DNA of 64,000 nt. Source: Haliclona indistincta. Lineage: Eukaryota > Porifera > Demospongiae > Haplosclerida > Chalinidae. Below are positions 10,326 to 20,304 of the stretch, one piece after another; within the stretch, counting starts at the first letter, position 1, and each line of letters begins with the position of its first letter. The stretch is from contig OZ024791.1 of assembly GCA_964017065.1 (NCBI GenBank), forward strand, positions 5,260,547 through 5,324,546, written 5' to 3'. The notes below the pieces were generated by a model, which was not told the origin of the DNA, ran no database searches, and worked only from the letters and a program-made list of their open reading frames with translations. The translations under genes were made by a program, and so were the position numbers.

Positions 10326-12590
10326 ATGGAGAGTCAGCTAACATTGCTTCTCTTAGTGATCGGACAGTTCAGTTTAAGATGGGCTGCTGCCAGCCAGTGC
10401 CCCGGCAACACCTCTGCTGTGGGAGACACCAAGCCACTCTACCTACTGGTACTCCGGTCATTTCCTGGAGGATTGAATGTGCTATCTGGTCCACGAATTG
10501 CTCGAGATGAGATCAACAATCAATCTGATATCCTCTCTGACTATCATATTGAACTAATAGAAGACACTATTGAGGGATGCTCTACCAATGAGGCTGGCAT
10601 AGGACTCAGTAATCTGCTCAAACACACTCTCAACCCACAATGTCGTCCTGTGGTAGCAGTTGCTGGACTGGGCTGCTCCTCACACACTTCAGTGCTGTCT
10701 CCCATAGCTGGCCATGATAACTATGATCTTATTCAACTCTCTGCAGCCAATGCTCCAATCTTTGATACAGAAAACCATCACTTTCCTCATCTTTGGCGTT
10801 TCTTGGGTTCAGCTTCTGTGTACTCTGATGTTGTTCTAGCCATTATGGATCAGTTCAACTGGACAAGAATAGGTATTGTATACAACACTGGATCCCTCTT
10901 CCACTCAGAGATTGCTAAACATCTTCATAATAGAACCAAATCTTCGATGAAAACAGTTGACTTTTATTTTGGTATAAGTGGCACAAGAGAGTTCTATCTA
11001 GAAGCTGCATTATCAGGTATAATAAACAGAGAGACAACTATTATTGTGTCTCTTCTTAGTGCAAGTCAGACAGCAGCCATTTTGAAACTAGCCATAAGTG
11101 AGAATGTGGTGCTTCCTCGATATTTATGGATACATGTCGAGAAAGATCAAATCTACTTTCGAGACTTTGATTTCGTAAGCAATGTAACATTTGGTCATAT
11201 TTTTCTTCACACTCGAGTAGCTCTAGATAATGAACAAACTGAACTGGTATCAGGAGAGACATTTGCTACTTTCAATGAAAAGTACAGAGAAGATCTTGGA
11301 CTGCTAGAGAGGACACACAATATCACTGGTCTCAGTCCGAGCTCATTTGCGAGATACTGGTATGACCAAGTATGGGCTATAGCACTAGCCATAAACAACT
11401 CACTCCCAGTACTGGAGAGTAGGAACCTCTCCATTGATGAATACACTATTGGACAACACGAGATCACTGCTATCATTGAACAAGAAATGGCAAAGCTGAG
11501 GTTTCAAGGAGCTGGTGGATGGGTTGAGTTCAACAAGTATCACAGTGTATCTACTCCAGTAGAGGTAGAGGTATTCCAGATATTAGACAATGGCACTCAG
11601 GAACGTGTTGGGCTATACGATCATTCGAATGCCTCAGGATTTCATCTTAATATCAGTGCCAGCAACCTACCAAAGGACAGACTGATACGACAATATACAT
11701 ACTATCTGATTCCTGTTCCTGTGGCAATCGTATTGTACACTCTTACTAGTGGAGTTACCATCTTCACAACAATACAACTCATTCTCTATCTCTACTACAG
11801 AAACCACAAGGTGATCAAGGCTACCAGTCCTTATCTTAGTCTGATCATGTTTTTTGGATGCTACCCGCTCTGCCTCTCAGCCATTGTTAACATCACTATT
11901 GACAGCTTCGTGACTATTCCTGTTGTATACACTGTCCTATCATGCTTAGTAATTTTATTGACGATGAACGGAACAAGTCTAGTACTGATACCTCTGTTTA
12001 TTAAAGTGCTGAGAGAAGTACGTATATTCTCGTCCAAACTAGAAAAGGATATTGGCAAGTGCTGGAACAATGGTTTTCTGGTCTTTATTGTGATATTTCT
12101 TGTTGTGATTCTAAACATGATCTTGGTACCTGTGCTGATATTAGAAACCCCAAAATATAGTAACTACACTCTTAATCCCAATGACCTTGAAGTGCTACTT
12201 CACATACGTCCTGATAGAAAATTAGATTTTATAAGTGTCGGAATCACTCTCGCTTACATGATCCTCATTTTGATAGTCATCAGTTTGGTCACTTTTAGGA
12301 CACGCAAGATAAGACACAATAACTTCAAAGACACTAAGAAGATAAATATATTCATCGCACTCACTATAGTCGCATCCTTTTTCCTTTATACTTTCCACGT
12401 GGTGCTCACTGAAATGAACTATGAACCAATTGCTAACATTATTCTGATAATTTCACAAGTCACTTTACCAACTTTTTGCCAATTCATATTCTTCACAGCA
12501 AAAATAGTACCAGTATTATTGGAGAAGCTACCAGCTTTTCATCATTCACTAAACTGCTTTCCTGGTGGTCGTCACGTAATTAATACTTAG
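10326..12590 (+). CDS. Class C GPCR (GABA-B-like), receptor 2, A-type 7TM
   Basis: Intronless, 754 aa, starting MESQLTLLLLVIG (signal peptide to ~AAASQC). The Venus-flytrap domain covers ~30-440 and carries the SASQT version of the variable block (about 11051-11190). The 7TM domain covers ~457-735; its A-type sequence is nearly identical to receptors 1, 4 and 6, including FTAK at the end of TM7. The short tail ends GGRHVINT. Several N-x-S/T sites lie in the ectodomain. It is the first gene of unit 1, preceded by the long palindrome and followed 351 bp later by receptor 3. It probably signals through G proteins, possibly as a heterodimer with a B-type partner (inference). Confidence 0.94.
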   Translation: MESQLTLLLLVIGQFSLRWAAASQCPGNTSAVGDTKPLYLLVLRSFPGGLNVLSGPRIARDEINNQSDILSDYHIELIEDTIEGCSTNEAGIGLSNLLKHTLNPQCRPVVAVAGLGCSSHTSVLSPIAGHDNYDLIQLSAANAPIFDTENHHFPHLWRFLGSASVYSDVVLAIMDQFNWTRIGIVYNTGSLFHSEIAKHLHNRTKSSMKTVDFYFGISGTREFYLEAALSGIINRETTIIVSLLSASQTAAILKLAISENVVLPRYLWIHVEKDQIYFRDFDFVSNVTFGHIFLHTRVALDNEQTELVSGETFATFNEKYREDLGLLERTHNITGLSPSSFARYWYDQVWAIALAINNSLPVLESRNLSIDEYTIGQHEITAIIEQEMAKLRFQGAGGWVEFNKYHSVSTPVEVEVFQILDNGTQERVGLYDHSNASGFHLNISASNLPKDRLIRQYTYYLIPVPVAIVLYTLTSGVTIFTTIQLILYLYYRNHKVIKATSPYLSLIMFFGCYPLCLSAIVNITIDSFVTIPVVYTVLSCLVILLTMNGTSLVLIPLFIKVLREVRIFSSKLEKDIGKCWNNGFLVFIVIFLVVILNMILVPVLILETPKYSNYTLNPNDLEVLLHIRPDRKLDFISVGITLAYMILILIVISLVTFRTRKIRHNNFKDTKKINIFIALTIVASFFLYTFHVVLTEMNYEPIANIILIISQVTLPTFCQFIFFTAKIVPVLLEKLPAFHHSLNCFPGGRHVINT

Positions 12591-12941
12591 TGTATTGATG
12601 TAACAATGTCAATCCTTTATACTTTCAGACATGCGGACACTTATATTTATTGCACTATACAGAATTCAAATTTTTGTGACGTATGAGTGATAAAATAATA
12701 TGTACGCTTTAGACTGTAACCAGGTTGTCCTTTCTTAAATAACAGTTTGTATTCTAACAGCGCTAGTCAGTCAGGCACTAAGCATCAAAGACTGGGTGTA
12801 CTACTGCTAAGTTCAAAGTTTGAATGAAGTCAAAGTATTGGCACAATGAGTTGTTTGATCTCCTGCTTCCTACAACATGAGTACATTCACACTGGATAAA
12901 TATAATGATGTGACTACATACTAATTGCATACAGTGTTACT
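12591..12941 (+). other. Conserved 351-bp A-to-B intergenic spacer
   Basis: The same 351-bp spacer separates receptors 2/3, 4/5 and 6/7. It holds the A-gene 3' flank (gataaaataatatg) and ends with ggataaatataatgatg about 45 bp before the B-gene ATG, a possible TATA box for the B gene. Confidence 0.55.
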
Positions 12942-15200
12942 ATGGATAGTCAGCTAGCTCTACTTCATCTGATACTGGTTAGCTTAAGATGTGCCGCTGC
13001 CAGCCAGTGCTCCGGCAACACCTCTGCTGTAGGAGACACCAAGTCACTCTACCTACTGGTACTCCGGTCATTTCCTGGAGGATTGACAGCTTTGTCTGGT
13101 CCACGGATTGCTCGAGATGAGATCAATAATCTATCTGATATTCTCTCTGACTATCATATTGAACTAATAGTGGACACTATTGAGGGATGCTCTTCCAATG
13201 AGGCTGGTATAGGACTCAGTAATCTGCTCAAACACACTCTTAACCCACAATGTCGTCCTGTGGTAGCAGTTGCTGGACTGGGCTGCTCCTCACACACTTC
13301 AGTGCTGTCTCCCATAGCTGGCCATGATAACTATGATCTTATACAACTCTCTTCAGCCAATGCTCCAATCTTTCATACAGAAAACCATCGCTTTCCTCAT
13401 CTTTGGCATTTCTTGGGTTCAGCTTCTGTGTACTCTGATGTTGTTCTAGCCATTATGGATCAGTTCAACTGGACAAGAATAGGTATTATATACAACACAG
13501 GATCCCTCTTCCACTCAGAGATTGCTAAACATCTACAAACAAGAATCAAATCTTCAATGAAACTGATTGACCTTTGTATTGGTATAAGTGGCACAAGAGA
13601 GTTCTATCTAGAAGCTGCAGTATCAGGTATAAGAAACAGAGAGACAACTATTATTGTGTCGATGCTCAATGTGAGACAGACAGCAGCCATTCTAAAACTA
13701 GCTGTGGAAAAGAAAATTGTACTCCCTCATTACTTATGGATACACATTGAGAAACTGCAACGCTACTTTCGAAACTTTGATTTACTTAATAATTCGACAT
13801 TTGGTCATATTTTTCTTCATACTCAAGTAGCTCTAGATAATGAACAAACTGAACTGGTATCAGGAGAGACATTTGCTACTTTCAATGAAAAGCACAGAGA
13901 GGATCTTGGACTGCTAGAGAAGACACACAACATCACTGGTCTCAGTCCGAGCTCATTTGCGAGATACTGGTATGACCAAGTATGGGCTATAGCACTAGCC
14001 ATAAACAACTCACTCCCAGTACTGGAGAGTAGGAACCTCTCCATTGATGAATACACTATTGGACATCACGAGATCACTGCTATCATTGAACAAGAAATGG
14101 CAAAGCTGAGGTTTCAAGGAGCTGGTGGCTGGGTTGAGTTCAACAAGTATCACAGTGTATCTACTCCAGTAGTGGTAGAGGTATTCCAGATATTAGACAA
14201 TGGCACACAGAAACGTGTTGGGCGGTACAATCATTCGAATGTCTCAGCATTTCATGTTAATATCAGTGCCAGTGACCTACCAAAGGACAGACTGATACGA
14301 CACTATACATATTATCTGATTCCTGCTTTTGTGGCAATCGTATTGTACACTCTTACTAGTGGAGTTACCATCTTCACAACAATACAACTCATCATTTACC
14401 TCTACTACAGAAACCACAAGGTGATCAAGGCTACCAGTCCTTATCTTAGTCTGATCATGTTTTTTGGATGCTACCTGCTCTGCCTCTCAGCCATTGTTAA
14501 CATCACAATTGACAGCTTCGAGACTATTCCTGTTGTATACACTGCCTTATTAAGCTTAACAATTTTATTGACGATGAACGGAACAAGTCTAGTACTGATT
14601 CCTTTGTTTGTTAAACTGCTGAGAGTAGAACGTATCTTCTCGTCCAAACTAGAAAAGGATATTGGCAAGTGCTGGAACAATGGTTTTCTGTTCTTTATTG
14701 TGATATTTCTTGTGGTGATTCTAAACATGATGGTGGTACCTGTGCTGATATTAGAAACCCCAGAATATAGTAACTACAGCCTTAATCCCAATGACCTTGA
14801 AGTGCGAATTCACATACGTCCTGCTGGAAAATCAGATTTAATAAGTGTTGGAATCATGGTTGCATACATGATCTTCATTTCGATAGTCATCAGTTTGGTC
14901 GCTTTTCGGACACGCAAGATAAGGCATAATAACTTCAAAGACACTAAGAAGACAAATATATTCATCGCACTCACTATAGTCGCGTCTTTTTTCATTTCAA
15001 CTTTGTACGTGGTACTCACTGAAATTAACTATGAACCAATTGCTAACACTATTCTGATAATGGCACAATTCACCTTACCAACTCTTTGCCAATTCATACT
15101 CTTCACACCAAAAGTAGTACCAGTATTATTGGAGAAGCTAAAACAATCTACTAGCTTTTCATCATTCATAAAACTGCCTTCCTGGTCGTCAAGTAATTAA
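12942..15200 (+). CDS. Class C GPCR (GABA-B-like), receptor 3, B1-type 7TM
   Basis: Intronless, 752 aa, starting MDSQLALLHLILVS. Same order as its neighbours: signal peptide, Venus-flytrap domain with the NVRQT block, seven TM helices, short tail. From TM1 onward it departs moderately from the A type (for example IPAFVAIVL in TM1, FISTLYVVL in TM6), and the end of TM7 has the canonical FTPK instead of FTAK. The tail is serine-rich and unlike the A-type tail. Next to the ectodomain block, MKLIDLCIG replaces the MKTVDFYFG of A genes. It is the second gene of unit 1. Confidence 0.93.
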   Translation: MDSQLALLHLILVSLRCAAASQCSGNTSAVGDTKSLYLLVLRSFPGGLTALSGPRIARDEINNLSDILSDYHIELIVDTIEGCSSNEAGIGLSNLLKHTLNPQCRPVVAVAGLGCSSHTSVLSPIAGHDNYDLIQLSSANAPIFHTENHRFPHLWHFLGSASVYSDVVLAIMDQFNWTRIGIIYNTGSLFHSEIAKHLQTRIKSSMKLIDLCIGISGTREFYLEAAVSGIRNRETTIIVSMLNVRQTAAILKLAVEKKIVLPHYLWIHIEKLQRYFRNFDLLNNSTFGHIFLHTQVALDNEQTELVSGETFATFNEKHREDLGLLEKTHNITGLSPSSFARYWYDQVWAIALAINNSLPVLESRNLSIDEYTIGHHEITAIIEQEMAKLRFQGAGGWVEFNKYHSVSTPVVVEVFQILDNGTQKRVGRYNHSNVSAFHVNISASDLPKDRLIRHYTYYLIPAFVAIVLYTLTSGVTIFTTIQLIIYLYYRNHKVIKATSPYLSLIMFFGCYLLCLSAIVNITIDSFETIPVVYTALLSLTILLTMNGTSLVLIPLFVKLLRVERIFSSKLEKDIGKCWNNGFLFFIVIFLVVILNMMVVPVLILETPEYSNYSLNPNDLEVRIHIRPAGKSDLISVGIMVAYMIFISIVISLVAFRTRKIRHNNFKDTKKTNIFIALTIVASFFISTLYVVLTEINYEPIANTILIMAQFTLPTLCQFILFTPKVVPVLLEKLKQSTSFSSFIKLPSWSSSN

Positions 15201-15739
15201 TTCGAAGTGTATTGATGTATGTAACACTACAATGTAAACCCTTTTATACTTTCAGACATGCAGACACTTATCTATACTGAATTCAAATTTTTGTGAGGTA
15301 TGAGTGATAAAATAATAGATACGCTTTAGACTGTAACCTAGATTGTTCTTCCCCTTAAGTACCAGTTTGTATTCTAACAGTGCTAGTCAGACAGGCACTA
15401 AACATCAAAGACCGAGTGTACTACTGCTAAGTTCAAAGCTCGCTACTGTTACTCACTAGTGCATCACATGTCGTAAAACATTTGGGTCCCTCGGCCCTCT
15501 AGCTCCACCCTAGGACCGCCCAGCAGTTAGATGGTGAGCCAGAAAAAAACAGCATGCAAATTGAGCCGTTCCTTTAGTTCGGCTTGTAGTCCCTTAAAGT
15601 ATTATGTACGACAATTTCCTGATGATGTTTTTACATAATGATACTATGTCAGTCATTTTGATGTTCAGTCCCTTAATGTAAAAACTATGTAGACAATTTC
15701 CTGATAATGTTTTTACATAATAATTACTATGATACTATG
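15201..15739. other. Intergenic region between units 1 and 2
   Basis: The first ~230 bp resemble the other receptor 3' flanks. Around 15600-15740 the caatttcctgatgatgt motif of the A-type 5' flank appears three times, leading into the truncated gene start at 15812. Nothing else is recognised. Confidence 0.55.
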
Positions 15740-15909
15740 TCAGTCAACATCCCTGTTAGTGTATTAGCAGACTAGAAGTGTATATTTGCACAGACTGTAC
15801 ACAGTGCTGCGATGGAGAGTCAGCTAACATTGCTTCTCTTAGTGATCGGACAGCTAAACTAGAGTTTAAGACGGGCTGCTGGTGCCAGCCAGCTGTGCCA
15901 CAACACCCC
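15740..15909 (+). pseudogene. Truncated 5' relic of an A-type receptor
   Basis: It carries the full A-type leader (attagcagactagaagtgta, tgtacacagtgctgcg), an ATG at 15812 and MESQLTLLLLVIGQ, but then small insertions break the frame. The match stops after about 95 coding bases at ccacaacacc, where sequence of the long palindrome (cctttttatcggc) takes over. It is the front end of a receptor whose body was lost at a recombination breakpoint. Confidence 0.85.
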
Positions 15910-17490
15910 ACCCTTTTTATCGGCTGTGTCACTAACAATAATTGCTCTATATCTTCTTAAACATTTTAGTAACCTACTTTCTAGTAACTGTTCTAAGGTA
16001 ATATGACCCTAAGGAATGTATTGGGATGTGTGCCAAAACCAATATTCACTGCAAAGAAACAACAAAAATGGCTACATGCACACCTTTACTGTACAGAAAT
16101 GCATTAACATTTCTATTTCAAAGAGTTTAATATTTTAAGATTCTGATGGTTTGAAAACAGTAGAAGTACAGGGTATTACCAACAAAAAGACACAATTTAT
16201 TAACTTGAGGAGTCACTTAAATATAAACTTAGGCAGTAATTTTAGAATTACAAAAATGATGTCCACAAAAATTAAATTATTCAATGATAGGGTTTTTGCA
16301 GGATTCACCTCCTTTACACTTGCAGTATTTGCAACACTTGATTCCATCTACCCTGCAGCAACATACATTCTTGTGGGCACATTTACTACATGTACAAGGA
16401 TCAAGGAGGTCTTCAGGCTGGGGGGGTAACAATACCAGGAACTATTAAATTTCTTTGTGAAACCATACGACTCAGCGTTCATTTCTAACCATCTTCAAGT
16501 TGGGCTTGTATCCATAGCTGTTGTTGATAATAAATTATGCCCTTTGAATATGCTTTCTTGCATTGGCTGATGTGCAGGGAATTTTCTTAAAGTCCATTTT
16601 GAGGGAATTGCTATTAAAAGCAGCAAGACGCAAGTCATCAAATGTTTTCAAGTCTTTTGTTGGCTTGAGACACCTTACTAGATAATTTTCTACCGTCTGT
16701 ATTTGCCGTCTCTCTGTCAACTCTGAGTTGTTAAAGACTTAAAGTTCTGTATCAGTGTTAAATTGTCGTGGATAGCTTTTATTGCTGCATGGTTGGTAGA
16801 AATCTTGCTAGTTGTATCACATCCAGTCAGAGCACGGAGTGCAGAGAGACACCTTTTAAGCTTGTCCCCAGTGCTGAGTAAGGTGTCTCAAGCCAACAAA
16901 AGACTTGGAAACATTTGATGACTTGCGTCTTGCTGCTTTTAATAGCAATTTCCTCAAAATGGAATTTCCTGCACATCAGCCAATAAAAGAAAGGATATTC
17001 AAAGGGCATAATTTATTATCAACAACAGCTATGGATACAAGCCCAACTTGAAGATGATTAGAAATGAACACTGAGTCGTATGGTTTTACAAAGAAATTTA
17101 ATAGTTCCTGATATTGTTACCCCCAGCCTGAAGATCTCCTTGATCCTTGTACATGTGGTAAATGTGCCTACAAGAATGGATATGTCGCTGCAGGGTAGCT
17201 GGAATCAAATGTTGCAAATACTGCAAGTAAAATAGAAATGTTAATGCATTTCTGTAAAGGTGTGCATGTAGCCATTTTTGTTGTTGTTTTTGCAGTGAAT
17301 ATTCGTTTTGGCACACATCTCAATACATTCCTTAGGGTCATATTACCTTAGAACAGTTGCTAGAAAGTAGACTACTAAAATGGTTAAGAAGATAGAGCAA
17401 TTATTGTTAGTGACACTGCCGATGAAAAGGCGTGGTCATTTCGGGTATTTCGCAGCGGATAGACAATTTGGCACATATCACATTACAATA
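15909..17490. repeat. Long intergenic palindrome, copy 2
   Basis: The same fold-back as 8461-10119 in the same position relative to the A gene. The extreme left end is missing: the sequence begins at cctttttatcggc, fused to the receptor relic. Right-arm landmarks include ggtgtgcatgtagcc near 17260 and the tttggcacatatcacatt end near 17470. Confidence 0.82.
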
Positions 17491-17691
17491 ATAGTATTGT
17501 TATACGGTATCTATTGTACAAACAATTTCCTGATAATGTTACTATGTTGATGTTCAGTACGTTGAAACTATTTAGACAATTTCCTGATTATGTTACTTCA
17601 TGAAATTACATGCACTATGATTCTATGTCTGTCAACACCTATATTAGCAGACTAGAAGTGTATATTTGCACATACTGTACACAGTGCTGCG

Positions 17692-19953
17692 ATGGAGAGT
17701 CAGCTAACATTGCTTCTCTTAGTGATCGGACAGTTTAGTTTAAGATGGGCTGCTGCCAGCCAGTGCCCCAACACCTCTGCTGTGGGAGACACCAAGCCAC
17801 TCTACCTACTGGTACTCCGGTCGTTTCCTGGAGGATTGAATGTGCTATCTGGTCCACGAATTGCTCAAGATGAGATCAATAATCGATCTGATATCCTCTC
17901 TGACTATCATATTGAACTAATAGTGGACACTATTGAGGGATGCTCTTCCAATGAGGCTGGTATAGGACTCAGTAATCTGCTCAAACACACTCTCAACCCA
18001 CAATGTCGTCCTGTGGTAGCAGTTGCTGGACTGGGCTGCTCCTCACACACTTCAGTGCTGTCTCCCATAGCTGGCCATGATAACTATGATCTTATACAAC
18101 TCTCTTCAGCCAATGCTCCAATCTTTGATACAGAAAACCATCGCTTTCCTCATCTTTGGCGTTTCTTGGGTTCAGCTTCTGAGTACTCTGATGTTGTTCT
18201 AACCATTATGGATCAGTTCAACTGGACAAGAATAGGTATTGTATACGACACAGGATCCCTCTTCCACTCAGAGATTGCTAAACATCTTCAGAATAAAATA
18301 AAATCTTCGATGAAAACAGTTGACTTTTGTTTTGGTATAAGTGGCACAAGAGAGTTCTATCTAGAAGCTGCATTATCAGGTATAAGAAACAGAGAGACAA
18401 CTATTATTGTGTCTCTTCTTAGTGCAAGTCAGACAGCAGCCATTTTGAAACTAGCCATAAGTGAGAATGTGGTGCTTCCTCAATATTTATGGATACATGT
18501 CGAGAAAGATCAAATCTACTTTCGAGACTTTGATTTCGTAAGCAATGCAACATTTGGTCATATTTTTCTTCACACTCAAGTAGCTCTAGATAATGAACAA
18601 ACTGAACTGGTATCAGGAGAGACATTTGCTACTTTCAATGAAAAGCACGGAGAGGATCTTGAACTGCTAGAGAAGACACACAACATCACTGGTCTCAATC
18701 CGAGCTCATTTGCGAGATACTGGTATGACCAAGTATGGGCTATAGCACTAGCTATAAACAACTCACTCCCAGTACTGGAGAGTAGGAACCTCTCCATTGA
18801 TGAATACACTATTGGACAACACGAGATCACTGCTATCATTGAACAAGAAATGGCAAAGCTGAGGTTTCAAGGAGCTGGTGGCTGGGTTGAGTTCAACAAG
18901 TATCACAGTGTATCTACTCCAGTAGAGGTAGAGGTGTTCCAGATATTAGACAATGGCACTCAGAAATGTGTTGGGCGGTACGATCATTCGAATGCCTCAG
19001 GATTTCATGTTAATATCAGTGCCAGCGACCTACCAAAGGACAGACTGATACGACAATATACATACTATCTGATTCCTGTTCCTGTGGCAATCGTATTGTA
19101 CACTCTTACTAGTGGAGTTACCATCTTCACAACAATACAACTCATTCTCTATCTTTACTACAGAAACCACAAGGTGATCAAGGCTACCAGTCCTTATCTT
19201 AGTCTGATCATGTTTTTTGGATGCTACCTGCTCTGCCTCTCAGCCATTGTTAACATCACAATTGACAGCTTCGTGACTATTCCTGTTCTATACACTGTCC
19301 TATCATGCTTAGTAATTTTATTGACGATGAACGGAACAAGTCTAGTACTGATACCTCTGTTTATTAAAGTGCTGAGAGAAGTACGTATATTCTCGTCCAA
19401 ACTAGAAAAGGATATTGGCAAGTGCTGGAACAATGGTTTTCTGGTCTTCATTGTGATATTTCTTGTTGTGATTCTAAACATGATCTTGATACCTGTGCTG
19501 ATATTAGAAACCCCAAAATATACTAACTACACTCTTAATCCCAATGACCTTGAAGTGCTACTTCACATACGTCCTGATAGAAAATTAGATTTTATAAGTG
19601 TCGGAATCACACTCGCTTACATGATCCTCATTTTGATAGTCATCAGTTTGGTCACTTTTAGGACACGCAAGATAAGACACAATAACTTCAAAGACACTAA
19701 GAAGATAAATATATTCATCGCACTCACTATAGTCGCATCCTTTTTCCTTTATACTTTCCACGTGGTGCTCACTGAAATGAACTATGAACCAATTGCTAAC
19801 ATTATTCTGATAATTTCACAAGTCACTTTACCAACTTTTTGCCAATTCATATTCTTCACAGCAAAAATAGTACCAGTATTATTGGAGAAGCTAAAAGCTT
19901 TTCATCATTCACTAAACTGCTTTCCTGGTGGTCGTCACGTAATTAATACTTAG
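17692..19953 (+). CDS. Class C GPCR (GABA-B-like), receptor 4, A-type 7TM
   Basis: Intronless, 753 aa, starting MESQLTLLLLVIG. Signal peptide, Venus-flytrap domain with the SASQT version of the variable block (about 18411-18551), A-type 7TM with FTAK, and tail GGRHVINT. It differs from receptor 2 by scattered substitutions (for example EYSDVVLT after the LWRFLGSAS motif). It is the first gene of unit 2; the leader at about 17640-17691 is conserved. Start-to-start distance to receptor 2 is 7366 bp, which marks the tandem period. Confidence 0.94.
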   Translation: MESQLTLLLLVIGQFSLRWAAASQCPNTSAVGDTKPLYLLVLRSFPGGLNVLSGPRIAQDEINNRSDILSDYHIELIVDTIEGCSSNEAGIGLSNLLKHTLNPQCRPVVAVAGLGCSSHTSVLSPIAGHDNYDLIQLSSANAPIFDTENHRFPHLWRFLGSASEYSDVVLTIMDQFNWTRIGIVYDTGSLFHSEIAKHLQNKIKSSMKTVDFCFGISGTREFYLEAALSGIRNRETTIIVSLLSASQTAAILKLAISENVVLPQYLWIHVEKDQIYFRDFDFVSNATFGHIFLHTQVALDNEQTELVSGETFATFNEKHGEDLELLEKTHNITGLNPSSFARYWYDQVWAIALAINNSLPVLESRNLSIDEYTIGQHEITAIIEQEMAKLRFQGAGGWVEFNKYHSVSTPVEVEVFQILDNGTQKCVGRYDHSNASGFHVNISASDLPKDRLIRQYTYYLIPVPVAIVLYTLTSGVTIFTTIQLILYLYYRNHKVIKATSPYLSLIMFFGCYLLCLSAIVNITIDSFVTIPVLYTVLSCLVILLTMNGTSLVLIPLFIKVLREVRIFSSKLEKDIGKCWNNGFLVFIVIFLVVILNMILIPVLILETPKYTNYTLNPNDLEVLLHIRPDRKLDFISVGITLAYMILILIVISLVTFRTRKIRHNNFKDTKKINIFIALTIVASFFLYTFHVVLTEMNYEPIANIILIISQVTLPTFCQFIFFTAKIVPVLLEKLKAFHHSLNCFPGGRHVINT

Positions 19954-20304
19954 TGTATTGATGTAACAATGTCAATCCTTTATACTTTCAGACATGCAGA
20001 CACTTATATTTATTGCACTATACAGAATTCAAATTTTTGTGATGTATGAGTGATAAAATAATATGTACGCTTTAGACTGTAACCAGGTTGTCCTTTCTTA
20101 AATAACAGTTTGTATTCTAACAGCGCTAGTCAGTCAGGCACTAAACATCAAAGACTGGGTGTGCTACTGCTAAGTTCAAAGTTTGTATGAAGTCAAAGTA
20201 TTGGCACAATGAGTTGTTTGATCTCCTGCTTCCTACATCATGAGTACATTCACACTGGATAAATATAATGATGTGACTACATACTAATTGCATACAGTGT
20301 TACT
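19954..20304 (+). other. 351-bp A-to-B spacer, copy 2
   Basis: Same length as, and nearly identical to, 12591-12941, ending with the same aaatataatgatgtgactac stretch upstream of the B-gene ATG. Confidence 0.55.
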
